Shown: positions 16,550-25,519, counted from the stretch's first letter. The stretch is 64,000 bases of DNA from an uncultured Prevotella sp. (GCA_934217675.1 CAKQCV010000009.1:1-64000), one strand, 5' to 3'. The notes: generated from the sequence alone by a model not told the origin. Numbers and translations: made by a program.

Positions 16550-18610
16550 TTATTTTATATGTGTAAATAAATCCATTCCATACATTTTTCTAAACTTTTG
16601 AGAGAAACAATAGTACAAAAGTATTTCTTCTGTTGTATAAGTGGACATTTCTTTGAAAATAAGAGGATTTTCTCTTTTTGTAAGGAAACTGTATTTCTTT
16701 TTGTTTATAACATATTTGTCATACTCCTTTTCTTTTCTGTATATTTGTGACAAAAAATAATAAGGCACTGCAAGATTCTCTTGACTTTGAACAGCTTTTA
16801 ATAGAAATTCTTTTGCCTTTTCGAAATTTCCCATGTTATAGTAAATGTATCCTTTGTATGCAATGTCTTTTGCCGAGTTTGTACTAACATTCAATTTTTT
16901 CTTTATCAATCTATTTAATTTAGAATGAAATGTAGTGTTATTTTGTAGACTGTACTTTATATCTACGGCCTCAATAAGGGATGGCATTAAAAAAATAGCG
17001 TCTGATAAATAAGTCGCTGCAGCCAAGAAGTTTCCTTCCTGGTAAGACTCCTTGTATGCCAAGTATTTGAACAGAATATTTTTAGGATATGACTGCAAAC
17101 AATTTTTCAAATAGACGGGGGCTATTTTTTTGTAGTTCGTGTTTTTGTTGTACAATTTATATGTTGTATAATTTAAAAGCATTGATGTCTTGTTCTTTGT
17201 CTTAATCTCATTGTCTTTTAGCAGGTATTTTTCTTTATTTATTATTATCATTCTTTTATTTATTATGAATGGAGTTGTTTGTGGAACTTTTGTTAAGTAT
17301 AGTGAGGCTGATGTGTAGTCTTTTTTCTTATAAGCCTCATTTGCAAATGAGTTAATATTAACATTGCCATTCTGTATATATGTAAAAACAGAACAAACGG
17401 AATAGCAGCATAATAATAAGGCATTTGTAATATGATGAGTATATTTTGTTTTTATAATGTTATAATTTTGAGGCAAAAATCCAATTTGAGTATATAAAAG
17501 TATTTTGATGATAGTATTATACTGTATTGTTGCAAGTGACATTTCTTTTATTATAACAAGAAATATCATCAAAATTAAGTACCTATTCGCATTATCTATA
17601 TCTTTTCTAAGTATCATCTTAAATAAAATAAGAAATATGAAACAGAACGGAATAATCCCGACTATCCCTCTTTCTATCAGGTAAAGAGAAAATAGATTAG
17701 GAGCATAAGACGTATAGCTAATTGCATCTTGGAAAAGTATACTGTCTATGGTTTCAAGGTAGTTTCCGATTCCATATCCAATTAAGGGATGTTCCTTTAT
17801 AACTTTAAAAATTGAACTTGTAGCTTCAATGCGACTTAAAGAACTTTTTTGTTGCAGAGAATTACCTATAAAAGAAAACGAAGCAAAAAAATCTTTTTGG
17901 AATGTTAAGAATATAAGAAAATAGATAACGAAACATCCGATAAATAAGTATTTTGTTTTTCCCCATTTCCCATAGTAAAATAAGAATGTTATGGATATGA
18001 TTGCCAAGAAGTTTCCTGCTCTTGAGAAAGAAAGTAATAATGTTATTAAACACAAAAAATATGCAGTATGTAAAATCACGCTGGATTTGTTCTTTTTTAT
18101 TATAAAATATCCAAATAGATTGAGAAGTAACAATGTTATTGTTGCCCATACATTTATAAGAAATCCCATTGGTTTGACTATGTATCTAAATGAATATACA
18201 TAAGAAAAGCCAACACCTTTAATTTCTGTATATTGCTTGTATTGATCTGCAATACCAATTACAACGAATATTGATAATATTATGACAAGAACATTTCCTA
18301 ATGTACTTTTTTCCCATTTATAAAATCTGAATGCAAAATATGCATATAAGGCCAACAATGAACCATATAGAAGCGAGATGTCATAAGATCTGTTGAATAT
18401 GATATCTATTGTTTCCCAAGTTGAGAATGCAATTAAACATAGGTCAATTGCAGTGAATTGATTTCTTAATTTATATACAATGCATACGTTTATCGATATG
18501 CATAAAAACATTAACAAATAACTATATTCTTTTATTTGCAAAAGTGATGAAATTATTATGCCGATGATGGATACTGGTATAATTGTATTTAATGTCTTTT
18601 CTTTTTCCAC
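16550..18610 (-). CDS. O-antigen-ligase/Wzy-like membrane protein with TPR-like tail
   Basis: The 686-residue protein has about ten to twelve membrane segments in its first 400 residues. It shows family marks of O-antigen ligases and polymerases: LLSFSRAGN, HPLIGYGIGNY and APNLFSLYLIERGIVG, the latter two near the large periplasmic loop. These enzymes move lipid-linked glycans or polymerise them in the periplasm. Residues about 400-686 are helical with TPR-like pairs (IYYNMGNFEKAKEFLLKAV, YYFLSQIYRKEKEYDKYV). The 5' end overlaps the M50 gene by 22 bases. Such a gene in a radical-SAM peptide cluster is unusual. Confidence 0.78.
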   Translation of the reverse strand: MEKEKTLNTIIPVSIIGIIISSLLQIKEYSYLLMFLCISINVCIVYKLRNQFTAIDLCLIAFSTWETIDIIFNRSYDISLLYGSLLALYAYFAFRFYKWEKSTLGNVLVIILSIFVVIGIADQYKQYTEIKGVGFSYVYSFRYIVKPMGFLINVWATITLLLLNLFGYFIIKKNKSSVILHTAYFLCLITLLLSFSRAGNFLAIISITFLFYYGKWGKTKYLFIGCFVIYFLIFLTFQKDFFASFSFIGNSLQQKSSLSRIEATSSIFKVIKEHPLIGYGIGNYLETIDSILFQDAISYTSYAPNLFSLYLIERGIVGIIPFCFIFLILFKMILRKDIDNANRYLILMIFLVIIKEMSLATIQYNTIIKILLYTQIGFLPQNYNIIKTKYTHHITNALLLCCYSVCSVFTYIQNGNVNINSFANEAYKKKDYTSASLYLTKVPQTTPFIINKRMIIINKEKYLLKDNEIKTKNKTSMLLNYTTYKLYNKNTNYKKIAPVYLKNCLQSYPKNILFKYLAYKESYQEGNFLAAATYLSDAIFLMPSLIEAVDIKYSLQNNTTFHSKLNRLIKKKLNVSTNSAKDIAYKGYIYYNMGNFEKAKEFLLKAVQSQENLAVPYYFLSQIYRKEKEYDKYVINKKKYSFLTKRENPLIFKEMSTYTTEEILLYYCFSQKFRKMYGMDLFTHIK

Positions 18611-19776
18611 TTTATATTTATAGGTTTTATCATTTTACTATAGAGCATGTAACAAATCAATGCGAATAATAATAATTGTGAAGTTATATTTCTTATTAGT
18701 GTAAAAGACGGGGTTATTCTACATGAGAGGTATAAAGTTAATTGATGTACTTCGTTTGGAAAATCATTGAAAAAATTCCATAAGAAATATGGTATAACGT
18801 ATATGAAATAATATCCCATAAACATATTTACTGTAAGTGAATATAATACGAATATGATACGATTCCTTTTCCTTATTTTTAAGATGTATGGCTTTTTCGA
18901 TTTTGGAAATGCTCCAAATAAATAAGCAATGTATTCCTTCGATCTTTTACGTAAATTAGGTATACCTAACAAGTCGGAAACAATCCAATATCCGTCAAAT
19001 TTGAAAAAGGGATTCAATGTGAATAAAATTCCGAAATTAATAGTTAGTATCATGTATCTGATAATGTCATTTTTGTATTCATAGTATAAACTTAAAAGTA
19101 TGATAAGAATAAAGCATTGGAAGTATACTCCGGCAATGTTTACCATGCATCTGTCTTTTCTTGGTAATTTCCAAATTGCAGTAACGTCGGTATATAGTAT
19201 CGGAAAGTTCAAATACAATCCAATTCCAATTCCTCCATGACTTATCCTTTTTTTCGTACAGGCTGTAGCGTGGCCTAATTCATGAAATAAAGATGACACA
19301 AAAACAAATATAAGCAAACCTATCAAAATGTCGATGTTTGCAATATTGTTAAAATTAAGTATATTGTCGGTGTGAATGAAAAAACATACGTCAAGTGTTA
19401 ATGCAATGGAACATACTATAAATATATATTTCCAGTAGAACAATTTTTCCAAATAAGCAGAATATTTTTTCAATGTTTCATTGTTTATTATTTCTTTATG
19501 CCATATAAGGGCGCTTTTTGTCTTTGATTGTTTCAATATAGGATTGATTTTTTTTATAATTATGTCTGTAATTTCATCGTAAGACATGTCTTTCCTATAG
19601 TTGTTTTGGTATTTTAAAATTGCAGAATCCATATTGTCTTCTTCTTGAAGACATGTAAGTATTTCCACTATGTTTCTATTTGCTTCATAATAATTGTCGC
19701 TGTTTATTAGTAAATAAATAGAATCTATTGACGCTGCATCCAACTTCTGGACTTGTATTCTTTTATATATATCCAT
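18589..19776 (-). CDS. M50-family membrane metalloprotease with possible PqqD-like N-terminal domain
   Basis: A 395-residue membrane protein with the zinc motif HELGH at residues 165-169 (FHELGHATAC) and the second site NPFFKFDGYWIVSDLLG near residue 253. These are typical of site-2-type proteases found in peptide-modification clusters. The first about 100 residues are soluble and contain ANRNIVEILTCLQEE and MSYDEITDIIIKKI. This resembles the PqqD-like precursor-recognition fold, but the identity is low. The enzyme sits in the inner membrane and could cut the modified peptide or help export it. It overlaps the downstream gene by 22 bases and follows the beta-barrel gene by 41. Confidence 0.8.
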   Translation of the reverse strand: MDIYKRIQVQKLDAASIDSIYLLINSDNYYEANRNIVEILTCLQEEDNMDSAILKYQNNYRKDMSYDEITDIIIKKINPILKQSKTKSALIWHKEIINNETLKKYSAYLEKLFYWKYIFIVCSIALTLDVCFFIHTDNILNFNNIANIDILIGLLIFVFVSSLFHELGHATACTKKRISHGGIGIGLYLNFPILYTDVTAIWKLPRKDRCMVNIAGVYFQCFILIILLSLYYEYKNDIIRYMILTINFGILFTLNPFFKFDGYWIVSDLLGIPNLRKRSKEYIAYLFGAFPKSKKPYILKIRKRNRIIFVLYSLTVNMFMGYYFIYVIPYFLWNFFNDFPNEVHQLTLYLSCRITPSFTLIRNITSQLLLFALICYMLYSKMIKPINIKWKKKRH

Positions 19777-19817
19777 ATAAATCTTAATCTTGTGCTTAAT
19801 TTGTTTAGGCGTATTAC

Positions 19818-22157
19818 CTATTTCAAGATAGTATTCTTTATACTGTTATCAAACTTGGTCTTTTCTTTCTTTACTTTGTTCTTCCCAAATTCTACGTTGT
19901 ACGCAACTTTTATATAAGCATACTGCTGATACATTTTGCTTGTGCAACTTTGGTTGTAAGAGTAGTATGAGCAGTCAATAAATTCTTTGTTCGTAATTCT
20001 CTTTGAAAAGAAATTGTTGACTCCCATTTCTATATAGAAGTTCTTGTTCTTCCAAGAGCCGATGATATTATATTGCCAGTCATTCTTCAGCTTTGCAGAT
20101 ATGCCGCCCTTGCCTGCCTTTACACTGTTGTAAGGCGGTGCCATAGATGCACTAAATGAAAGAGACTTTATGTTATACACAATGTTGATGTTGCTCATTA
20201 TTATGTCTGCGTTATAAATCTTCCATTTGTCAGATGTCAACTTCGTATACAAAAGCATACCCTGTATCGACAGACCTTTAAATGGAATGAATGCAGCCAC
20301 AGCCCCCATGTCATATTCTTTTGATTTGGATTCCGAAGAATATGTTTCTATTATTTTTCCGTTTTCCAAATAAGGTACCATAAGAGGAACCTTGTCCGTT
20401 TTGTGGTAGTCGGCACCAAACGTTAAGTTGAATTTCTCTGTAGCTAACATATATTCAAGTGACAGATGGTATAGATGTGCACTTCTCAAGTTCGGATTTC
20501 CTCGTTTGATGTGATATGGATCTATTTCTTGATCAAGGTCGCTGCTTGAACTGATATCGGCAGTTGTGTTTCCTATATTGTATTTTAGTGCCACCTGTTG
20601 TTTTTGTGAAATTTTGTATGACAATCGGGAATGCAGCCGGAATGCTGTTTCGTCTTTTTTCGTGCCATTCAATCGTTGGGCTATAATAGACAATCCTGGG
20701 CGAATGTAGGCAGACAGATTATTTGTCAAATTTATCTTATATCCGGCAAACAGAAGAGACTCGTCGGAAAACAGTGATTGTTTGGATACATTAGTGCCAT
20801 AATACATGGTCTTTGCATCCGACAAAAAGTTGTAGACCGTGAATGCCAAGTTACTTTTCTTATTAAATTTATGACTATAGTTTATCTCGACATTGCTGTT
20901 TGTGAACTTGTTTTTGGCATGAGTATAGTTGGCGTAATCATTTTCTATGTATGTCCTGTCGTATATATTATGGTTGTAATCCATGTTGACAGAATACGTC
21001 AGTTGTGATTTCTTGTTGAATTTAAATTCCCCATACCATGAAAACTTAGGAGAAAGACCGTCGTTTTTTGTCTGTGTGTATTGGTTTTTGACATTATTGT
21101 GGTTGTCGCCTTTATAAATTACGGTTCCATGATTGTTGTTTCTTGGCGATTTTGAATTTACAAATCCCAATCTTAAAGTCCATGAACCATTTTTGAAAAT
21201 TCGACGCATCTGTGCATGAAGATATTGTTCGTTGACCCGAAAACTTTCTCCTTGCATATTTTTGTAAATACAGGTAGGGGCTTGAGGAGTAATTATTACT
21301 TCGTCGCGCTGTATGGATATTCCGTTGCTTCCAAGATGATTCATTCCACCCCAAAAAGAAAAAGTATTTTTCTTGGATGATATATGTGAAGAAATATTAT
21401 ACTCTCCTTTCTCAAAGCCGATAGTTTCTGATGCATCGAAAGACACATATCCTCCATTTTCATTTTTCTTTGTTATGAAGTTTATCGCATAATCGTCATT
21501 TGAATATTTGCCCGTCGGGTTATCTATATATTCTATCTTTTCGATATTATCGGGACGTAGATTAAAAATGCGTCTGTTGTCTGATTTTTCTCCGTTTATA
21601 TAAATGGCGACATCTGTTTTGAAACGTTTTGCAGTTCCCTTTTGCTTGTCTATGGTAAGTCCGGGAATCATAAGGTTTCCTAACAGGTCAAATCCGGAAA
21701 ATGAATATTTCACGATATCTTTCGGTGGATATATAATGAGGGCGTTGTCTGTGCGTAAATAGCGTGGCGCTGTGATGCTAACTTCATTTAATTCGAATGC
21801 CTTTTCTTTTAGTATTATATCTTTAAGAACTGTGGTGTCTTTGGTTATTTCCTGATCTAACGTAATTGTTTCAAAACCTACACAGTCGTATTGTATTATA
21901 TACTTTGATTTTTTTATATTCTCGAATTTGTACAGCCCTGTATCTGATGTCATTTTCTTGAAAACTACGACACTGTCCCTGTTAAGTAACGTTACGGCAA
22001 CGCCTTTAATAGGATTTTCGCCTGTATGGACTTTTCCTATTAGAACGGCATTCTCTGCATCTGTGTAGATTGAGAAAAAGAAAGACAAAATCGTGATAAC
22101 GACGAAAGCGTGTGTTCTCATATAAAAAATACTTTTAAATCGAGAATACATAAACAT
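19818..22157 (-). CDS. Outer-membrane beta-barrel protein with N-terminal carboxypeptidase-like domain
   Basis: A 779-residue protein. After a signal sequence (HAFVVITILSFFFSIYTDA) comes a carboxypeptidase-regulatory-like domain (GKVHTGENPIKGVAVTLLN, DTGLYKFENIKKSKYIIQY, about residues 38-115). A plug-like region follows (LNEVSITAPRYLRTDN, VAIYINGEK, IEKIEYIDNPTGKYSND), and then a long beta-barrel. This is the non-SusC type of TonB-dependent receptor. No SusD partner is present, so it is probably an export or uptake route for the cluster's product. ATGs at 22157, 22151 and 22121 are all possible starts; the one at 22121 gives the most compact signal peptide. It follows the precursor gene by 36 bases. 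Confidence 0.85.
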   Translation of the reverse strand: MFMYSRFKSIFYMRTHAFVVITILSFFFSIYTDAENAVLIGKVHTGENPIKGVAVTLLNRDSVVVFKKMTSDTGLYKFENIKKSKYIIQYDCVGFETITLDQEITKDTTVLKDIILKEKAFELNEVSITAPRYLRTDNALIIYPPKDIVKYSFSGFDLLGNLMIPGLTIDKQKGTAKRFKTDVAIYINGEKSDNRRIFNLRPDNIEKIEYIDNPTGKYSNDDYAINFITKKNENGGYVSFDASETIGFEKGEYNISSHISSKKNTFSFWGGMNHLGSNGISIQRDEVIITPQAPTCIYKNMQGESFRVNEQYLHAQMRRIFKNGSWTLRLGFVNSKSPRNNNHGTVIYKGDNHNNVKNQYTQTKNDGLSPKFSWYGEFKFNKKSQLTYSVNMDYNHNIYDRTYIENDYANYTHAKNKFTNSNVEINYSHKFNKKSNLAFTVYNFLSDAKTMYYGTNVSKQSLFSDESLLFAGYKINLTNNLSAYIRPGLSIIAQRLNGTKKDETAFRLHSRLSYKISQKQQVALKYNIGNTTADISSSSDLDQEIDPYHIKRGNPNLRSAHLYHLSLEYMLATEKFNLTFGADYHKTDKVPLMVPYLENGKIIETYSSESKSKEYDMGAVAAFIPFKGLSIQGMLLYTKLTSDKWKIYNADIIMSNINIVYNIKSLSFSASMAPPYNSVKAGKGGISAKLKNDWQYNIIGSWKNKNFYIEMGVNNFFSKRITNKEFIDCSYYSYNQSCTSKMYQQYAYIKVAYNVEFGKNKVKKEKTKFDNSIKNTILK

Positions 22158-22193
22158 ATTAAATACGATAAGTATTCCCGACCAAATGTTTGG

Positions 22194-22397
22194 TTAATCT
22201 TCTCCACAGACATTTATCATTATACACCATTCAGACGGTGCCTGTGCTTCATTGAATGACTCGTCTGTGTTGAGATTAAACAACCCCGAAACAGCTAATG
22301 GGTCTGTTTCCAGTCTGTCCTCTAACTTCTTGATTTCAAATGCAGGGAACTCTTCATTAAGAGATACGCATTCATTTTTTGAAAATTCTTTTTCCAT
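22194..22397 (-). CDS. Candidate RiPP precursor peptide
   Basis: A 67-residue acidic peptide encoded between the radical SAM gene and the beta-barrel gene. Residues 17-40 form a leader-like helix (FPAFEIKKLEDRLETDPLAV, then SGLF). Residues 41-67 look like a core: an Asn/Asp/Glu-rich linker, then PSEWCIMINVCGED with Trp57, Cys58 and Cys64. A conserved-looking leader next to a Cys-containing C-terminus beside a radical SAM/SPASM enzyme is the standard layout for ribosomally made, modified peptides. No signal peptide is present, as expected for a leader recognised in the cytoplasm. The exact modification and cleavage site are unknown. Confidence 0.65.
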   Translation of the reverse strand: MEKEFSKNECVSLNEEFPAFEIKKLEDRLETDPLAVSGLFNLNTDESFNEAQAPSEWCIMINVCGED

Positions 22398-22423
22398 AAT
22401 TTTTCTAAATTGTTAAATATATT

Positions 22424-22711
22424 CTAAGGAGTTTCCTTGAATTTCATTTCGTTGTAAGCATTATTGATAGCAACATAAAATATTTTCTGAAAAAGCAGAC
22501 AGTGCTGTCTTCGTTCCGTTTCTGTTCTCTTCGGACATCCTCCACCGCAAATTAATGAGAACTTGCACTTTTGACATCTTTCATCATTAAGTAATGGGCT
22601 TCTATACCATATTGATGACATTTCGTTTAGAACAAAATGTCCTTGTGAAAAATTTCCTATTACATGCTCTTTTCTGCCAATAAGTTCCCAACAAGGATAT
22701 ATGTCACCCAT
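22424..22711 (-). CDS. SPASM domain half of the split radical SAM maturase
   Basis: This frame carries the auxiliary iron-sulfur (SPASM) domain missing from the upstream frame. It contains GDIYPCW, then CQKCKFSLICGGGC with the CX2CX5CX3C spacing and a late Cys (RQHC). Read back past its ATG-like Met into the same frame, one also finds TAGCAISKGG, which supplies the first SPASM cysteine (C-X12-G-X4-C). The frame is open up to a stop near 22818, so the domain starts before the listed Met. It must be joined to the frame ending at 22717 by a -1 shift or by a one-base correction. It is unlikely to be a separate gene. Confidence 0.75.
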   Translation of the reverse strand: MGDIYPCWELIGRKEHVIGNFSQGHFVLNEMSSIWYRSPLLNDERCQKCKFSLICGGGCPKRTETERRQHCLLFQKIFYVAINNAYNEMKFKETP

Positions 22712-22716
22712 TGGGT

Positions 22717-23775
22717 CTATAACAATTCCTCCTTTTGAAATAGCACATCCTGCTGTTTTGAAAGGAAAGGCTTTATTCTTTTGATTGCAAATAAAAAGCG
22801 TGATTTTATGTCATAGTCTTTGCATTGATTTATGGTCTTGTATATTTGGTGTAACTTTATATATTCATTGATAGATGGAATATTAATGTCTTTTCTTTCT
22901 GTTAAGTCTATATCTTCATGTTTCATTAATCGTGCTGCATGTATCTTCACGTTGTCATCCAATATGTTTATGTCTTTAAGATACTTGCATAGCTCAGAAA
23001 ATTCATGTACTCCATTTTTATCCACATTCATGCGTATGGATATTTGTATTCCTTTTTCTTTTACGGCTTTTAAATTGGAGATTATTTTACCGAACGAATC
23101 TCCATACAGGTAATGCACTCTTCTTTGATTATGCATTTCTTTTTTACCATCGAGAGTTACTTGGATTTTGTTTATTCTTTTTTTGTTTATTAAGTCAATG
23201 TATTTGTCAAGGTCATATCCGTTCGTTACAGCAGAAAATGTGTACCCTCTCTTTTCGCCTTCAATAACAATATGTTCTACAATGTCTCGATTTTCTGCAA
23301 GTAATGGTTCTCCTCCAAACAAGACTATTGAGCGAATTTCTTTTGTCTTATATTCCTTTTTGTAAGTTTCAATTGCCGTATATGCAATATCAACCATGTT
23401 TTTTGAAAATGTATTAGAATATTTTCTATTCTTTTCAAAACAGTATGGACAGCGGAAATTGCAATTGTAAGATACAACCCAAGTTATGTCACATGATTGA
23501 AAAAAATCATGTTTATACATTATTTCTATTTGTTTGGATGTTTTTTCTATTTCTTCTTCTTTAGTGCAGGTTGTAATATACCCCCGAGAAAATAACTTTT
23601 CTATTAAAGTGGAAGATAGGTCAGTCATATTACAACTCGAATCTTTTAAGTAGTAATATAACTTTTTCGATACAATATCTATTGCACCTGTATTTCCATG
23701 TATTAGAATTAATTTATTTTTATCGTTGCTTAATTCAATAGGGATTGTATAGTATGATAATTTAAGTTCTTTCAA
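22717..23775 (-). CDS. Radical SAM peptide maturase, core part (frameshifted 3' end)
   Basis: A 352-residue frame with the radical SAM signature CNFRCPYC (Cys105, Cys109, Cys112), the SAM-binding GGEPLL motif and VTLDGKKEMHNQRR typical of SPASM-type enzymes. The first about 80 residues look like a small recognition domain (LIHGNTGAIDIVSKKLYYYL). Such enzymes modify precursor peptides by radical chemistry, for example thioether or carbon-carbon bonds. The frame ends in an unrelated tail (about residues 333-352) because a base is missing relative to the SPASM frame. A run of five A (plus strand 22793-22797) is the likeliest site. It is the first gene of the cluster. Confidence 0.85.
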   Translation of the reverse strand: MKELKLSYYTIPIELSNDKNKLILIHGNTGAIDIVSKKLYYYLKDSSCNMTDLSSTLIEKLFSRGYITTCTKEEEIEKTSKQIEIMYKHDFFQSCDITWVVSYNCNFRCPYCFEKNRKYSNTFSKNMVDIAYTAIETYKKEYKTKEIRSIVLFGGEPLLAENRDIVEHIVIEGEKRGYTFSAVTNGYDLDKYIDLINKKRINKIQVTLDGKKEMHNQRRVHYLYGDSFGKIISNLKAVKEKGIQISIRMNVDKNGVHEFSELCKYLKDINILDDNVKIHAARLMKHEDIDLTERKDINIPSINEYIKLHQIYKTINQCKDYDIKSRFLFAIKRIKPFLSKQQDVLFQKEELL

Positions 23776-23827
23776 ATTTATTTGTATCAGTTTTTGTACA
23801 CAAAATGTTCAATTTCATTTCTTTTTG

Positions 23828-23835
23828 CAAATGTA
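23828..23835 (-). promoter_or_regulatory. Promoter -7 box of the RiPP-like cluster (TACATTTG)
   Basis: On the minus strand TACATTTG matches TAnnTTTG and lies about 53 bases before the radical SAM start codon. No clear -33 TTTG is seen. It is the only candidate promoter for the whole six-gene cluster. Confidence 0.45.
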
Positions 23836-23991
23836 GAAAAAAAGATTGATTAATAAATTATATAATCTATATTATTATATTTTATTGACTTTTTACTGAC
23901 GCTATATGTCAGCAGTTCTGCACTTTTATAGGCATGAGTCATCATGAGAAAATCTAAAAGTTGCAAATATTGTATGGCTCAAATAAAGTTA

Positions 23992-24015
23992 CCGGACAAG
24001 ACAAATGTTGTCCGG
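23992..24015 (-). terminator. Hairpin downstream of right rpiB copy
   Basis: A perfect 8-bp GC-rich stem CCGGACAA/TTGTCCGG surrounds an 8-base loop, 32 bases after the rpiB stop on the minus strand. The following sequence TAACTTTATTT is moderately T-rich. It is the probable end of the arabinose operon. Confidence 0.6.
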
Positions 24016-24046
24016 CAGCTCTATATGTGTTATGGGTTGCGATGCT

Positions 24047-24487
24047 TTATTTTACTGGCATTTTCTCAACTCTTCTTTCGTGGCGTCCACCTTCGAATGG
24101 AGTATTGATGAATTTGTCCATTATCTTTTCTGCCATCTTGTTGTCGATGAAACGACCCGGCATAACGAGAACGTTGGCGTTGTTGTGCTGACGGATTAGC
24201 TCTGCAATTTCTGGAATCCATGCTAAACCTGCACGTACACCTTGATGCTTATTCAGAGTCATAGCCATTCCCTCACCGCTGCCACAGATAGCGATACCTG
24301 GATATACTTCACCGCTTTCAATAGCTTCGGCTAATGGATGAGCAAAGTCTGGATAGTCGCAGCTTGTGTCGCTGTATGTTCCGAAATCTTTGTACTGATA
24401 ACCTTTTGACTCCAAATACTGGATAACGAACTGTTTTAGTGGAAAACCTGCGTGGTCACATGCCAATCCAATAGTCTTTACTTCCAT
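24047..24487 (-). CDS. rpiB: Ribose-5-phosphate isomerase B, right copy
   Basis: A 146-residue RpiB (IGLACDHAGFPLK, AICGSGEGMAM with the catalytic Cys) that converts ribulose 5-phosphate to ribose 5-phosphate. It is the last gene of the arabinose operon, 97 bases after tkt. Together these enzymes pass the pentose phosphates formed from arabinose into central metabolism. The product ends MPVK, whereas the left copy ends MSIK. This copy sits behind the intact tkt and is the one expected to be expressed with the operon. Confidence 0.97.
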   Translation of the reverse strand: MEVKTIGLACDHAGFPLKQFVIQYLESKGYQYKDFGTYSDTSCDYPDFAHPLAEAIESGEVYPGIAICGSGEGMAMTLNKHQGVRAGLAWIPEIAELIRQHNNANVLVMPGRFIDNKMAEKIMDKFINTPFEGGRHERRVEKMPVK

Positions 24488-25519
24488 AGTGTTTAAGTTT
24501 TTAAGGGTTAATAAATTTTATTTTATGAATATGTTGAGAATGGGAGGTGTTTTGCAACCTCCCTGTTCTCTCAATTCGAATAGATTATCCTAAGAAATCT
24601 TTAACTTGTTTATATACATTCTCTGCTGTGTAACCCAACTTCTCGTCAAGAACTTTATAAGGAGCTGAGAAACCGAAGCTTGGCATGCCAAAGACTTTAC
24701 CGTTTGCACCAACAAGACCTTCAAGTGTTACAGGCAAACCTGCTGTCATGCCGAAAATCTTGCTTCCTGTAGGAAGAACGCTCTCCTGATATTCTTTGCT
24801 TTGTGAGCGGAAAAGACCTTCGCTCGGTACGCTGACAATACGAATCTTCAATCCGTCTTTGCGTAGAAGTTCTGCACCGGCTACGAGTGTTGAAACTTCA
24901 GAACCGTCGGCAAGAAGAATAACATCAAAGTCATCATCAGAACCTGCTACTATGTATGCACCCTTACGAGCCTGTTCGTAATCTGTTCCTGCTGGCAACT
25001 TGGCAATATTTTGACGAGAGAAAATAAGTGCAGTCGGAGTTTCCATGTTCTCCATTGCCATAGCCCAACAAACTGTTGTCTCATCTGCATCCGCTGGGCG
25101 GAATACACGTACACTGTCCTTACCGTGATGATTCTTCAATTTCTCCATCAAGCGGATTTGAGCTTCTTGCTCAACTGGTTCATGGGTAGGTCCGTCTTCT
25201 CCAACACGGAATGCATCGTGTGTCCAGATGAACTTGATAGGTACTTCCATTAATGCTGCCATACGTACTGCTGGCTTCATATAGTCGGAGAATACGAAGA
25301 ATGTTCCGCAAGCAGGAATAACTCCACCATGCAAATACATACCAATACACATACAAGCCATTGTTAACTCGCTTACACCAGCCTGAAAGAAAGCACCGCC
25401 GAAGTCACCGCGAACGATAGAACGTGTCTTCTTCAAGAAACCGTCGGTCTTATCACTGTTTGAAAGGTCGGCTGAAGAGCAAATCATATTAGGAACTTGC
25501 TCTGCTAATGCACCAAGAC
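24047..25519. repeat. Right copy of 1.47-kb direct repeat (rpiB plus tkt 3' part)
   Basis: This is the partner of 12515-13987, in the same orientation. Here the similarity ends inside the intact tkt, at the point where the left copy jumps to a diverged allele. Recombination between the two copies would remove about 11.5 kb including the RiPP-like cluster. Confidence 0.95.

Noticed and set aside
22790-22800. Programmed -1 frameshift at a classical slippery heptamer
   Set aside because: The site reads C UUU UUA, not U UUU UUA, and no clear pseudoknot was identified. A sequencing error or mutation is at least as likely.
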